A stretch of 64,000 nt of DNA from an uncultured Bacteroidales bacterium. Lineage in GTDB: Bacteria > Bacteroidota > Bacteroidia > Bacteroidales > UBA932. A program made the position numbers and the translations under genes. Location of the stretch: positions 46,016 through 110,015 of the forward strand of contig CALUUA010000006.1 of the NCBI GenBank assembly GCA_944323845.1, in the 5' to 3' direction. The notes under the pieces were generated by a model. The model was given only the letters and a program-made list of their open reading frames with translations, was not told the origin of the DNA and made no database searches. Of this stretch, positions 1 through 9,123 are shown piece after piece (within the stretch, counting starts at the first letter, position 1; every line of letters starts with the position of its first letter).

Positions 1-1464
1 TGCCGGCCCTTTGCCTCCGCGATAGATTACGAGTCTCTGTCCGATTCTGATGTTGTCGCTGCGCAGGTTGTTCCACCTCTTTATCTGACTGACGCTCACA
101 TGATATCTGATGGCGATTTTCCCCAGGACTTCTCCGCTCCTTACCCGGTGGACAATCCTTTCACCGTCGCCCCCGTCCTTGATTTTCTTGATTACCACAG
201 GGTTGAAATATTCGTCAGCCTTGTATGAATACAGAGAGTCTTCATGGTCTATGAATGCCCCGGTATAATTGAACGGTATCCGGAGTATGTACTCCTTCTC
301 GTTTCCCGGGATGATATCGTGCTTGTATTGCGGATTCAGGTTCCTGACCGTCTGGAGCGGAACACCTGCCAACTCTTCTATCTGCTTGAAATGCAGCATC
401 CTGTTTATCCTGAAAGTGTCGGCGTGGACCGGCATGTCCACGGCCTGAGGCTGTATCCCGTGTTCCTTGTAGTAGGTCATGGTGTAAAGCGCGCCGACGA
501 ATGCCGGGACATATCCCCTTGTCTCGCGCGGCAGATACGGATAGATGTCCCAGAACGCCCTTTTCCCGCCGCTGCGCCGTATCGCCCTGTTGACATTTCC
601 CGCCCCGCAGTTATACGATGCTATGGCCAGATTCCAGTCCCCGAAAATATTATAGGAATCCTTGAGATATTCCGCGGCTGCATGGGCTGCCTTTATCGGG
701 TCAAGCCTCTCGTCTACGAAAGAATTTATCTCGAGTCCGTATATTTTCGCCGTGCTGTACATGAATTGCCACATGCCTTTCGCCCCGGCTCGTGATACAG
801 CCTTCGGATTCATGGCAGATTCTATTACAGCCATCGCCTTGAGTTCCAGAGGGATGTCATGTTCGTCGAAGATTTCCTCTATGATAGGCATATAGTACGA
901 GCACAGTCCCAGAACCTGCGGCATGGTCGCGCTCATCTTCTCGGAGTACAGGACTATGTAGTTTTTCACTATCGAGTTATATGGCAGCTCTATGAAAGAG
1001 TTCATGGCCTTGATTCTTTCTATATAGACTGAATCCGGGACATTGGTGGAGAATCTGACCGTGTCCATGTCATAGTCCGGAATGCCTGTATCGCTTATTT
1101 TCTGCTGGAGATACCAGATGTTCAGCAGGCTGTCGGAAACTTCGGCATTGTAGTCTTCGGGATTCAGTCCGGCCGCGCTCTTGTCTTCGTTCTCGTCGTA
1201 AATGTCCAGCAGCTCGTATTCAAGACTGTCGAGCCCCTGCATTTCATCGCGCATACGGGTCAGTTCCGCCTTCAGCGAATCAAGTTCCATTTTCAGCAAG
1301 GCATTTTCCCTGACCAGTTCAGCCTTTTTTCTCGATGCTCTGGTCGCGTTCTCCACATCATCGCTGTCCCTCCTCGTCACTTGCGAAGAAGTTCCGTCAG
1401 CCTGCGCAGGCGCAATGACTGACAAGGCCAGAAAGGCCGTCATGCATAATCTCAATATGTCCAT
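1..1464 (-). CDS. Membrane-bound lytic murein transglycosylase (MltD-like) with LysM, 3' end outside window
   Basis: Reading leftward from an ATG at 1464-1462, the frame stays open to the window edge, so the C-terminus is missing. The protein begins with a signal peptide ([21 protein letters not shown]), then a charged coiled-coil-like stretch (about residues 35-75). A family-23 SLT domain follows, with the catalytic Glu at about residue 215 in AVIESAMNP and downstream AKGMWQFM and [10 protein letters not shown] motifs. A LysM-like peptidoglycan-binding segment ([20 protein letters not shown]) starts near residue 435. It would cleave glycan strands in the periplasm or at the outer membrane, forming 1,6-anhydro ends. 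It is the last visible gene of the parA-parB-DUF5683 cluster and starts 22 bp after the DUF5683 stop. The family is clear; membership of the MltD subgroup is inferred from SLT plus LysM. Confidence 0.9.
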   Translation of the reverse strand, partial: MDILRLCMTAFLALSVIAPAQADGTSSQVTRRDSDDVENATRASRKKAELVRENALLKMELDSLKAELTRMRDEMQGLDSLEYELLDIYDENEDKSAAGLNPEDYNAEVSDSLLNIWYLQQKISDTGIPDYDMDTVRFSTNVPDSVYIERIKAMNSFIELPYNSIVKNYIVLYSEKMSATMPQVLGLCSYYMPIIEEIFDEHDIPLELKAMAVIESAMNPKAVSRAGAKGMWQFMYSTAKIYGLEINSFVDERLDPIKAAHAAAEYLKDSYNIFGDWNLAIASYNCGAGNVNRAIRRSGGKRAFWDIYPYLPRETRGYVPAFVGALYTMTYYKEHGIQPQAVDMPVHADTFRINRMLHFKQIEELAGVPLQTVRNLNPQYKHDIIPGNEKEYILRIPFNYTGAFIDHEDSLYSYKADEYFNPVVIKKIKDGGDGERIVHRVRSGEVLGKIAIRYHVSVSQIKRWNNLRSDNIRIGQRLVIYRGGKGPA

Positions 1465-1486
1465 AATCAAAATCTCATTTGGCTGG

Positions 1487-2467
1487 TCAGAACCGGAAAC
1501 CGAGTTTCAGCCCGATGCTGCTGCCTCCAGGCATGACCTGTGCCGACGGATTGAATGCATAGAAAGTCTCAGGGGTCATGACTGCCGGTTCCAGACGCAT
1601 AGAGATGCTGTCGGATACCTCGAAGTCATGCATGTAGGCGAAAACATTCGCATCTATTACCTGAAGAAGATAAAACAGTACTGTAGCGACTATCGAATAG
1701 TCCCTGTATCTTCTGTAGACATCCCTGTACCAGACAGCCGTCTCTGCTGTTATGGGACCTGTATATTCCACGTCAGGATTCGTGGCTTCATTATGTATTC
1801 TCTTGAATCTTTCGTAGTTCGTGTTGTTCGTGACCAGGAAATGTATGGAGCCGGCCAGACAGCCCCAGTAAATCGGGATTTTCCAATATTCCCCGTTGTA
1901 TGCCTGTCCGAGTCCGGGAAGCAGGATCGAATACACTGTCGCCCGTCCCGGGTGAGGGTGTACGTCTTTCTTATAGCATATTACACCGTCCATCAGGCTG
2001 CCCCAGTATATCAATCCGGCTCCCACGAGCAGCCATGTTCCGGTTTGTTTGGCCGCATTGTCTATTCTCAGCGGGGTATTCGGATCCTGGGCGTATGCCG
2101 CTTCGTATGCCTTTTTCGAAAGGTTGTACTGATGGAGATAATAGCCTCCGAGACCTGCGCATGTCCCGATTCCTCCGTATATGACAGGAAGTTTCCACCA
2201 GTCCCTGTTGTAAATCTGGGAAATGCCGGGTATGATCATCGAACTGGCGAACATGGTCCCTATCCTCAGATCCTGCTTGTGGGCAAGACCTCCGAAAAGT
2301 TCCTTGAAAGTAAAAAGCTTGTCCGAAGTATCCGAGGTCTCGGTAGAATCCGACTGCTCATTGTATGTCTGGGTGAAGGCCTCTTCTCTGAACTGGGCTT
2401 CGGAAGCCACGGAAAAGGCCGTCAGGCAGATGATGGTCAATATCAGGTATTTTGCAGTTTTTCCCAC
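1487..2467 (-). CDS. DUF5683 domain protein, probable envelope protein
   Basis: The 326-residue protein starts with a signal-peptide-like segment ending ASEAQ. It carries two copies of the family hallmark, [20 protein letters not shown] near residue 80 and [19 protein letters not shown] near residue 185. Each is followed by a hydrophobic helix, and the C-terminus (LKLGFRF) looks like a barrel or membrane end. Function is not known to me. In Bacteroidales this family commonly sits between parB and an mltD-like gene, as here (29 bp after parB, 22 bp before the transglycosylase), so a role linking envelope and cell cycle is possible but unproven. The first Met is used because the signal peptide begins there. 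Confidence 0.85.
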   Translation of the reverse strand: MGKTAKYLILTIICLTAFSVASEAQFREEAFTQTYNEQSDSTETSDTSDKLFTFKELFGGLAHKQDLRIGTMFASSMIIPGISQIYNRDWWKLPVIYGGIGTCAGLGGYYLHQYNLSKKAYEAAYAQDPNTPLRIDNAAKQTGTWLLVGAGLIYWGSLMDGVICYKKDVHPHPGRATVYSILLPGLGQAYNGEYWKIPIYWGCLAGSIHFLVTNNTNYERFKRIHNEATNPDVEYTGPITAETAVWYRDVYRRYRDYSIVATVLFYLLQVIDANVFAYMHDFEVSDSISMRLEPAVMTPETFYAFNPSAQVMPGGSSIGLKLGFRF

Positions 2468-2496
2468 GTCATGATGGATTTTAACTGTTCTCAGAT

Positions 2497-3429
2497 TCAG
2501 ATGCCGGAGCGTTCCAGCGCTTCGAGGAATTTCCTGACCTCTTCATCGGATGAAAAATGAATGGTCATGGCGCCTTTGCCTCCCGATGTCCGCTTCAGGC
2601 TTATGTTGTTCCCGAAATATTTTCCCACGATGTCCAGGATTCTGGAGTAGTCTTCAGGAAGCTCCTGTCCGGGTGCATCTTCAGTGTCCTGACCGGTTTT
2701 CATCAGCCTCTTCACCTTCTCTTCAAGCTGTCTGACTGACAGCCCGCCCTTTATGACCTGATCGCAGAGCTGCTCCTGAAGCGCAGGATCTTCTACGCCG
2801 AGAAGGACTTTGGCATGTCCCACTGAAAGAAGTCCCACTTTCAGGTCATGCTGCACCTTGGCCGGCAGATGCAGAAGCCTCAGATAATTTGTCACGGACG
2901 CCCTTTTCTTGCCCACCCTCATCGCCATCTGCTCATGGGTCAGATGGCACTCCTCAATCAGCCTGTCATAGCTCATGGCCACCTCTATCGGGTCGAGATC
3001 CTCCCTCTGGATGTTCTCTACTATGGCCATTTCGAGCATACCCTGATCGTTCGCGTCCCTGATATAGGCCGGTATTTCTTCCATCCCGACCATCCGGCAT
3101 GCCCTGAACCTGCGTTCTCCGCTTATTATCTGGTATCTGTCCGGAGATTTCTTCCTGACCGTCACGGGCTGGATAAGGCCGAGCGACCTTATGGATTCCG
3201 CCAGTTCCTCTAAAGCCTCGCTGTCGAATGACATTCTCGGCTGGAACGGATTCGGCTCGATCATGTCCGCCGGTATCAGCATTATGTCCGCGCTGCCCCT
3301 GTCGGTGTCGGTATCGGAGGACACCACGCTTTTGTGAACGTATTCCACCGGTTTCCTGATCTGGCTCAGATCCGCGTCTCCGAGCAAGGCCCCCAGACCT
3401 CTCCCTAATCCTCTCTGCTGTTTGCTCAT
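2497..3429 (-). CDS. parB: ParB/Spo0J chromosome-partitioning protein
   Basis: ParB binds centromere-like parS sites and spreads along DNA; with ParA it segregates the chromosome origin. The 310-residue protein has the basic N-terminal ParA-interaction peptide (KQQRGLGRGLGALLG). A ParB/Srx CTP-binding domain follows with NPFQPR and GERRFRACRMVGMEEIPAYI, then ENIQREDLDPIEVA and a helix-turn-helix (THEQMAMRVGKKRASVTNYL). The dimerisation region is at the C-terminus. Its ATG overlaps the parA stop as ATGA (3429-3426), indicating translational coupling. I saw no parS-like palindrome in the window. Confidence 0.97.
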   Translation of the reverse strand: MSKQQRGLGRGLGALLGDADLSQIRKPVEYVHKSVVSSDTDTDRGSADIMLIPADMIEPNPFQPRMSFDSEALEELAESIRSLGLIQPVTVRKKSPDRYQIISGERRFRACRMVGMEEIPAYIRDANDQGMLEMAIVENIQREDLDPIEVAMSYDRLIEECHLTHEQMAMRVGKKRASVTNYLRLLHLPAKVQHDLKVGLLSVGHAKVLLGVEDPALQEQLCDQVIKGGLSVRQLEEKVKRLMKTGQDTEDAPGQELPEDYSRILDIVGKYFGNNISLKRTSGGKGAMTIHFSSDEEVRKFLEALERSGI

Positions 3430-4199
3430 AGCATGTTGTTTTTTTCAAGCACTTCCTTGGCGAGATTCAGATAATTCGTAGTGCCGTTGCAAATGACATC
3501 ATACAGGATGATGGGCTTTCCGTGCGACGGAGCCTCGCTCAGCCTGATGTTCCTCTGTATTATGGTCTTGAATACCATGTCCTTGAAATGCTCTTTCAGT
3601 TCATTCACCACCTGCGTGTGGACCTTCGTCCTTCCGTCGAACATCGTCACCACGAAACCTTCTATGCCAAGCCCCGGATTCACCCCTCCCTGGACTATCC
3701 TGATGGTCTGAAGCAGTTTCCCGAGCCCTTCCAGAGCGAAGAACTCCGGCTGGACCGGAATCATCACCGAATCGGCCGCAGTCAGGGAATTTACGGTGAT
3801 CAGACCCAGCGACGGGGAACAGTCGATGATGATGAAGTCATAATCGCCCCGCACGGGAGCTATGGCATTCTTCATCACTGACTCCCGCTCCTCGCTTTCC
3901 AGCATCTCTATTTCCGCTCCCACGAGATTTATGTGCGAAGGGATCATGTGCAGATTGGCTATTTCCGTCTGGATAAGGGCGTCCCTGACATCGAGCTTCC
4001 CGATCATCACCTCATAAAGCGTCCTCTTCTGGTCATCGTCGGGAGAAAAGTTCAGCCCGGAAGTCGTGTTGGCCTGAGGATCGGCATCTATGATCAGTAC
4101 TTTCTTTTCCAGAACTGCCAGAGATGCAGCCAGATTGATGGCTGTAGTAGTCTTTCCGACCCCTCCTTTCTGGTTCGCTATTGCTATGACCTTTCCCAT
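3426..4199 (-). CDS. parA: ParA/Soj family partitioning ATPase
   Basis: This 257-residue P-loop ATPase drives ParB-parS movement by ATP-dependent DNA binding. It starts with the deviant Walker A motif KGGVGKTTTAINLA near residues 11-24, followed by IIDADPQANTTSGL. A Walker B-type IIIDCSPSLGLITVNSL lies near residue 122, and the partner-domain motif PVQPEFFALEGL follows. It is first in the minus-strand parA-parB-DUF5683-transglycosylase cluster. A TAAATTTG -7 element lies just upstream (4231-4224 on minus). Confidence 0.97.
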   Translation of the reverse strand: MGKVIAIANQKGGVGKTTTAINLAASLAVLEKKVLIIDADPQANTTSGLNFSPDDDQKRTLYEVMIGKLDVRDALIQTEIANLHMIPSHINLVGAEIEMLESEERESVMKNAIAPVRGDYDFIIIDCSPSLGLITVNSLTAADSVMIPVQPEFFALEGLGKLLQTIRIVQGGVNPGLGIEGFVVTMFDGRTKVHTQVVNELKEHFKDMVFKTIIQRNIRLSEAPSHGKPIILYDVICNGTTNYLNLAKEVLEKNNML

Positions 4200-4223
4200 A
4201 TTCTATATATGACAATATCCTTG

Positions 4224-4231
4224 CAAATTTA
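4224..4231 (-). promoter_or_regulatory. Candidate Bacteroidota -7 element for parA
   Basis: On the minus strand this reads TAAATTTG, matching the TAnnTTTG consensus of the Bacteroidota primary sigma factor, 25 bp before the parA ATG. No good TTTG -33 partner is visible at the expected distance, so the call rests on the -7 box and position. Confidence 0.4.
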
Positions 4232-4239
4232 TAAAAAAA

Positions 4240-4270
4240 TTTCGTTAGTCCCCCTTAATTGCTATTTTTG
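4240..4270 (+). promoter_or_regulatory. Candidate promoter of the lipid-kinase gene
   Basis: A TTTCG at 4240-4244 (close to the -33 TTTG) is followed after 18 bp by TATTTTTG at 4263-4270, which matches TAnnTTTG. Transcription would start near 4277. That rules out translation starts at or before 4259 for the downstream gene and supports 4310 or 4334. Confidence 0.55.
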
Positions 4271-4333
4271 TGCCTGCGAAAACAAATCTTTCCGGCAAGG
4301 CATATCATAATGCCCTCCGGGCAATGCTTGATT

Positions 4334-5347
4334 ATGAACCCTATTGAACTGACATGGCTTGCTGTCGTGAATCTTCATGCCGGAAGCGGGAAGACAGCCT
4401 CATTGTGGAGAGAAGCGGAACAGCTTCTGGTGAAGATGGGAATCTGTCACGACAACAAGTACACCGACTATAAATATCATGCCGCAGGCATAGCATACAG
4501 GGCGGCCGCAAAGGGCTTCCGCAGATTCATTGCCGTCGGAGGCGACGGCACCATACATGAAGTTCTCGAAGGCATTATGAAATATGTCGGAGAATCGGCC
4601 GGTACTGTGCGGCCCGCGAGGATTTCCGACTTTACGCTTGCCGTCATCCCGATAGGCTCCGGAAACGACTGGATAAGGATTCACGGCATACATTATAATA
4701 TGGAAGAGACAGTGTCCCTTATCCGCAGCGAATCCTTTATCCGGCAGGATGTGGTGAAGGTCAGCGCCCTGCCTCAGGTGCCGGACAGCCGGCTTATGAC
4801 TGCAGTTCCGGAAAATGTCTCCTACATGATGAATATCGGAGGCGTCGGTTTCGATGCCAGAGTATGCGAGAGGGTGAACATGCAGAAAGCCAAGGGGATG
4901 CGGGGCAAGCTGCTCTATATCAACGCTCTCTTGTACCTGTTCCTGTACTATCGCTCCGTCCCTATGGCCGTTTTCCTCGATGGAGAAAGGGTTTTCGAAG
5001 GGAACTGTTTTTCTGTAGCACTCGGTACGGGGAAATATTGCGGCGGAGGGCTTCGCCAGACCCCAGATGCCGTCTTCGATGACGGTCTGCTAGATCTCAC
5101 TGTCATACCTCAGCAGGCGGTAGGCCGGGTCCTGCTCCATGTCGCAAGGCTTTTTGACGGCAGATTCACCACCATAAAAGGGCTTGTCTGCGGTCGCGGA
5201 CGATGCGTTACGGTGGTTCCGCGCAGCGAGTCCAGAGAACTGATCGAGGTCGACGGCGAAATCATAGGGAATTCACCGGTGAGATTCGAAGTCCTTGAAG
5301 ACAGGATAAACGTCCTGCACGATTTTACCCGGGATCCACGTCGATGA
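4334..5347 (+). CDS. Diacylglycerol kinase family lipid kinase (YegS/DagK-like)
   Basis: The protein belongs to the soluble lipid-kinase family that phosphorylates diacylglycerol or related long-chain lipids, either recycling them or feeding phospholipid synthesis. Visible motifs are NLHAGSGK at the N-terminus, the nucleotide-binding AVGGDGTIHEVLEGI near residue 60, IPIGSGNDW near residue 105, and the C-terminal metal and substrate region (ALGTGKYCGGGLRQTPDA, DDGLLDLTVI). About 337 residues from this start. ATG 4310 is an in-frame alternative eight codons earlier; anything earlier lies upstream of the predicted transcript. The 3' end overlaps the convergent priA gene by 23 bp. The true lipid substrate cannot be told from sequence. 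Confidence 0.88.
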   Translation: MNPIELTWLAVVNLHAGSGKTASLWREAEQLLVKMGICHDNKYTDYKYHAAGIAYRAAAKGFRRFIAVGGDGTIHEVLEGIMKYVGESAGTVRPARISDFTLAVIPIGSGNDWIRIHGIHYNMEETVSLIRSESFIRQDVVKVSALPQVPDSRLMTAVPENVSYMMNIGGVGFDARVCERVNMQKAKGMRGKLLYINALLYLFLYYRSVPMAVFLDGERVFEGNCFSVALGTGKYCGGGLRQTPDAVFDDGLLDLTVIPQQAVGRVLLHVARLFDGRFTTIKGLVCGRGRCVTVVPRSESRELIEVDGEIIGNSPVRFEVLEDRINVLHDFTRDPRR

Positions 5348-7676
5348 CGATGTGTCCGCGGTATCTTTGCCTTTCCTCGAATCCGGAAACTGTTCCGGCG
5401 ACGGCTTTTTTCAGCCGGTGCATCTGCCTGTCTTTCTTAAGGGTTATCCTGATTGTCCTTATGTAGTTCCCGGCGACTTTGTCCACTGGCGGACGGTATG
5501 GCGGAGTGACGGTTTCGAAGTCGGGGACGCCGCCATTGCCTGTCAAGGCAGCCCTGATGTCCTCGGCCAGCTGCCGTGACATGTTTTCCGCCGATTCCTC
5601 TGAAGCGTCCCTCACTGTCAGGTTTATTATTCTCGTGAACGGCGGATAGCCGAAATCCTTCCTTTCCTGCATGAGAGACCCGTAAAATTCCTCTTCGCTT
5701 CCGTGGGCTAAGAGTTTGTAGACCGGATGTTCCGGTTTCGCTGTCTGGACCACGAATACGCCCGGATTGTCTCTCCTGCCGCATCTGCCGCGGAGCTGTT
5801 CCAACACCTGGAAAGCCTTTTCGTCCGCCCTGAAATCCTGAAGTCCCAGCAGAGAGTCCGCAGAAATGACGGCGGTCAGTGTCAGGCCAGGAAAATCGAA
5901 GCCTTTCGCTATGATCTGCGTCCCTACGAGGATGTCTGTCCGGCCTGAATTGAAATCCTTCACAGCGGAATCGACGGCCGGTTTCGGAGTGTCTCCGTCT
6001 ATTCTGGCTATCCGGGCTTCCGGAAACAGCGCCGTCAGCTCTTCCTCTATTTTCTGCGTTCCGCTGCCTATGCCCTGAAGTTCAGCCCCGCACTTGTCGC
6101 ACCTCGGGTTGAAAGGCAGGACAAGGCCGCAGTGGTGGCACATCATCCTGTCCGGGTTCTTGTGGAGACTCAGGCTCACGTTGCAATGCGGGCATTTCGG
6201 TATTTCCCCGCACTCAGGGCACTGAAGGACAGGGGAAAACGCCCTTCTGGCCCGTAGCAGCAATATCTGTCCTCCCTTTGACATAGCCTCTTCCATCCGC
6301 GCTATGAGTTTCAGGGAAAATGACCCCTTCATTCCTCTTTTCCGCCGTTCCGCATTCGTGTCTACAATCTCCACCTCCGCATCGCCGGCGCCATAGAATC
6401 TTGTCCTGAGCCTTTGCAGCGAATACTTCCCGCACCCGGCGTTGAAAAGCGACTCCAGGGAAGGCGTGGCGGAACCGAGCACGATACGGCATTCGTGGAT
6501 GGTGGACAGCATCACTGCGACGTCCCGGCCGTTGTACCGCGGGGCAGGGGAGTCCTGCTTGTAAGAACCGTCATGCTCCTCGTCCACGATGATCAGCCCA
6601 AGGCCGCAATGCGGAAGGAATAGCGATGACCTTGTGCCGAGGACGATGTACGGTTTCCGGCAGGTCCGGCTTCCGCGTATCCGTTCGGCTGTCTTCCTGC
6701 GGCTCGAAGCGGTCTCTTCGGAATGGAACACCAGCAGATTTTCCCCGAAAACAGCTCTGACCCTTTCCTGCAGCTGGGAACTCATGGCTATTTCCGGTAC
6801 TAAATACAGTACGTTCTTGCCCTCATCCATCGCCTCTTTCGCCAGTTCCAGATATATCTCTGTTTTTCCCGACCCTGTAACCCCGTGGATCAGGACAGGC
6901 CTGCCTTCGGACTGGCGGACCGCCTCGCAGACCGTTTCCTGTGCCCTGTTCAGGGCAATTTTCCTGTGCTCCCTGCCGCTGTCTCCTTCTCCGTTTCCAT
7001 TTCCATTTCCGAAGCTGTCTCCTTCTCCGTTTCCATTTCCGAAGCTGTCTCCTTCTCCGTTTCCGCTGCCGTCCCTGTCGGGACCGGCAATGCCGGCAAG
7101 CCTTTCTTTCAGTCTTCCGAGTTCGTCCTGCAATTTTGCTATGGCTTCCTTCAAAGCAGCCAGCTCTTTTTCTTTTTTTTGCGAAAGTTTTTCTTTTTCA
7201 ATCAGGACTTTTTCTGAATTTGCGAGTTTTTCCTGTTTTTTAAGGAGTCTTTCAGCGATTTTTCCGATTTTCAGATTAAGGGTTTCTGTCATTCTCAGCC
7301 TGCGCTGCCTTTCGGCCTCCTGTCGTCTGGCCAGTTTTTCCGCCTCCGAAATTTTCATCATGGGATATGCAGCCTTGAACACTTCGCCGACTGTACACAG
7401 ATAATAGTCGGCTACCATCCTCCACAGACGTATTTCTTCAGGGATTACAGGCTTCAGCCCTTCCGATTTTCCGCTGATGTCCCGGATCTTCTCAGGCCTT
7501 GTCTCCGGGATTACTCCTGTCTGCGTTACTATTCCCTGATACGACCTGTTGGCGAAGACGACATTGACCCAGTCGCCTGTCATGGCTTCCATCCCGTCCG
7601 GTACGGAATAATACGGCTCCCACTCTATTTTGAGCGGAAGCAGAACCGTGATGTATCTTCTTTCTGTACCAGTCAT
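5325..7676 (-). CDS. priA: Primosomal protein N' (PriA helicase)
   Basis: PriA restarts stalled replication forks as a 3'-5' superfamily-2 helicase. The 783-residue protein has the N-terminal 3'-end-binding domain (KIEWEPYYSVPDGM), Walker A GVTGSGKTEIYLEL, DEEH box IIVDEEHDGSYKQD, and GSATPSLES. The zinc-binding cysteines run from CPECGEIPKCPHC to CHHCG and CDKCG, and motif VI is LRGRCGRR. Between the N-terminal domain and the helicase is a long Lys/Glu-rich coiled coil (about residues 110-195). A Gly/Asn/Asp/Glu/Ser repeat then follows (about 200-232), encoded by a 30-bp tandem repeat. That insert looks like a flexible linker and varies between species. The gene follows the GSCFA gene by 16 bp, same strand. 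Confidence 0.96.
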   Translation of the reverse strand: MTGTERRYITVLLPLKIEWEPYYSVPDGMEAMTGDWVNVVFANRSYQGIVTQTGVIPETRPEKIRDISGKSEGLKPVIPEEIRLWRMVADYYLCTVGEVFKAAYPMMKISEAEKLARRQEAERQRRLRMTETLNLKIGKIAERLLKKQEKLANSEKVLIEKEKLSQKKEKELAALKEAIAKLQDELGRLKERLAGIAGPDRDGSGNGEGDSFGNGNGEGDSFGNGNGNGEGDSGREHRKIALNRAQETVCEAVRQSEGRPVLIHGVTGSGKTEIYLELAKEAMDEGKNVLYLVPEIAMSSQLQERVRAVFGENLLVFHSEETASSRRKTAERIRGSRTCRKPYIVLGTRSSLFLPHCGLGLIIVDEEHDGSYKQDSPAPRYNGRDVAVMLSTIHECRIVLGSATPSLESLFNAGCGKYSLQRLRTRFYGAGDAEVEIVDTNAERRKRGMKGSFSLKLIARMEEAMSKGGQILLLRARRAFSPVLQCPECGEIPKCPHCNVSLSLHKNPDRMMCHHCGLVLPFNPRCDKCGAELQGIGSGTQKIEEELTALFPEARIARIDGDTPKPAVDSAVKDFNSGRTDILVGTQIIAKGFDFPGLTLTAVISADSLLGLQDFRADEKAFQVLEQLRGRCGRRDNPGVFVVQTAKPEHPVYKLLAHGSEEEFYGSLMQERKDFGYPPFTRIINLTVRDASEESAENMSRQLAEDIRAALTGNGGVPDFETVTPPYRPPVDKVAGNYIRTIRITLKKDRQMHRLKKAVAGTVSGFEERQRYRGHIVIDVDPG
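6980..7071 (-). repeat. 30-bp tandem repeat inside priA encoding a Gly/Asn/Asp-rich linker
   Basis: On the plus strand a unit beginning CTGTCTCCTTCTCCGTTTCC recurs at about 6980, 7016 and 7046 with small length changes in multiples of six bases. It encodes GEGDSFGNGN-type residues. The reading frame is preserved, so copy-number change would alter linker length rather than kill the gene. Confidence 0.8.
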
Positions 7677-7692
7677 TTCTCTTATGCGGGTA

Positions 7693-8577
7693 TCACTGTG
7701 CCAGATTCGGTCTGTGGCATGACTGACGGTATCTTTTTTCCATTTCAGCTATGGTCTGCCTGTCTTTTTCCGGTATTGCGAAGTCGCAGAACCTTTCCCA
7801 GATGTATTCTATGGTCTGACGTGAGGGATGCAGCATGTCCTCGGCATAGAAACGGTAATCCCTCAATTCGTCCATGACTATTTCATAGGCAGGAAAATAG
7901 TCGCAGTACGCGTGTTTGCTGCATATTTCATCGGCTGCAAGCAGCAGCGAGGCCTTGCTCGTCTGGTTTCCGTGCGCCCCGTCGCGCAGATGCCGTATCG
8001 GGCTGACTGTCAGTATGATTCCACGATCTTGCGGCTTCCCGGTCTCCATCCATGTGCCTGTGGCCTCTTCTATATATCTTACTGACTCTTCAGTGCCGAG
8101 CCTTACGCGCCGGAACTCCTTGGCGTCCCGTTTCAGGCAGTTGGCCACTATCCTGTCATCGTCGATGTGCCTGTAGCACCAGCTTGTCCCTAAAGTGATG
8201 ATGAGGCGGCTGCATGATCTGAAAAAGTCCGAAGCACGGTCCAGAACTTCATTAGCATGCTCTATAAATTCCTCTTCGGTTTTCCTTGCGAAAGAAGTAT
8301 GGTGGCTGAAAGAACATGTCAGTCCGGCTCCGCTTCCCATCATCCGGCATTCCTCCTTCCCGAAATGCCGTCCCGAGGCCAGCCGTCTTACTGCATCGCA
8401 GATGGACGCCGGATTATAAAGAGTGCCGAAAGGATTTACGCACACATCCATCCCGATCTCTTCCATTTTCCTGCCTATATTGTCCGCAAAGCAGCTTCCC
8501 AGTATCATGATACTGTCTTCAGGTGAGATTCGCACCTGTCCTGGCCTTATGTCTACCGGTGTCTGGAGTTTCAACAT
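7693..8577 (-). CDS. GSCFA domain protein
   Basis: The N-terminus contains the name-giving motif in IMILGSCFADNIGRKM, followed by VNPFGTLYNPASI. The family is related to SGNH-type hydrolases: GSCFA replaces the GDS block and a late DMLHPSRQT block carries the Asp/His pair. Biochemical function is not established to my knowledge. The start at 8577 (MLKLQTPVDIRPG) is chosen because a good minus-strand promoter (8666-8635) would begin the transcript near 8628, downstream of the longer ORF's first codon at 8637. It precedes priA by 16 bp and probably shares its mRNA. Confidence 0.85.
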   Translation of the reverse strand: MLKLQTPVDIRPGQVRISPEDSIMILGSCFADNIGRKMEEIGMDVCVNPFGTLYNPASICDAVRRLASGRHFGKEECRMMGSGAGLTCSFSHHTSFARKTEEEFIEHANEVLDRASDFFRSCSRLIITLGTSWCYRHIDDDRIVANCLKRDAKEFRRVRLGTEESVRYIEEATGTWMETGKPQDRGIILTVSPIRHLRDGAHGNQTSKASLLLAADEICSKHAYCDYFPAYEIVMDELRDYRFYAEDMLHPSRQTIEYIWERFCDFAIPEKDRQTIAEMEKRYRQSCHRPNLAQ

Positions 8578-8933
8578 GTCTGGTATATTATATTGTATGG
8601 TCCCGGGCTTGATGAAGCCTGTTGCCCGTCTTCGCAAAATTAGACGAGGTTTTGGTATTTTACAAAATTTCTTTCGCGATTCTCTGCGATTGTGCCTCCT
8701 GTGTACCAGGAGGAATCGGAAAAACTATTTCAAATTTGTGTAAAATCTTTCACTTTTGATTAATCGGGGTTTACCTGACTTTCCTGAAAGCCTTTTTTCA
8801 TTTAATTTCGTCTTGATGTCCCTGCAGTCCTTGAATGTGTGAATCATCGGGAGTATTGCCGGATGGCTGCCTTTCTGACAGGGATGGAAACCGCATGGAA
8901 ATCTTTAATTACTATAACACTAATACTGGAATT
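8578..8933. other. Divergent intergenic region before the first small-ORF/lipoprotein module
   Basis: This 356-bp stretch separates the GSCFA gene from the plus-strand module. It holds the GSCFA promoter and a hairpin CCTCCTG / CAGGAGG (8695-8713) flanked by GATT / AATC. A poor -7 match, TAATTTCG, lies at 8803-8810 and could serve the plus-strand genes. A longer reading frame from 8835 runs through this region into the small ORF, but its first 33 residues have no counterpart in the paralogous small ORF at 12828. Confidence 0.5.
8635..8666 (-). promoter_or_regulatory. Promoter of GSCFA-priA
   Basis: Read on minus, TTTG (8666-8663) is followed after 20 bp by TAATTTTG (8642-8635). This is a close match to the Bacteroidota -33/-7 consensus at the usual spacing. 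Confidence 0.7.
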
Positions 8934-9098
8934 ATGGACAAATTCTTTTCAATTCTTTCCGCCCCGGGATATGTAAGCCCTTCGGTGGAGATTTTCGAGG
9001 TAAATGCCGAAAAAGGTTTTGCTCAGAGTCCTGATCCTGTCGATACATGGACTGACGGAACGATCGAAGACATCTGGCATGATGTATTGCCTCAATAG
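8934..9098 (+). CDS. Small protein with GYVSPS...EKGF motif, paralogue of the ORF at 12828
   Basis: This 54-residue ORF starts MDKFFSILSAPGYVSPSVEI and continues with VNAEKGFAQS and an acidic, Trp-containing tail. I do not recognise a function. It is real on two grounds: the core GYVSPS-(V/L)-E-(I/L)...EKGF-(A/C)-QS is shared with the small ORF at 12828-12977, and both sit immediately upstream (16-25 bp) of a large lipoprotein gene. No signal peptide is visible, and the tail is acidic. ATG 8895 or 8835 are possible longer starts; 8934 is chosen because homology begins just after it and its upstream bases resemble those of the paralogue. It might be a regulatory peptide, a leader or a peptide precursor; this is unproven. 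Confidence 0.65.
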   Translation: MDKFFSILSAPGYVSPSVEIFEVNAEKGFAQSPDPVDTWTDGTIEDIWHDVLPQ

Positions 9099-9123
9099 TC
9101 GTTTAATCTAAAACAGAAGGAAC

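Noticed and set aside
6589..7404. 271-residue plus-strand ORF rich in Ser/Pro/Phe
   Set aside because: Antisense to the PriA coiled-coil and linker; composition is a reflection of Lys/Glu/Gly codons.
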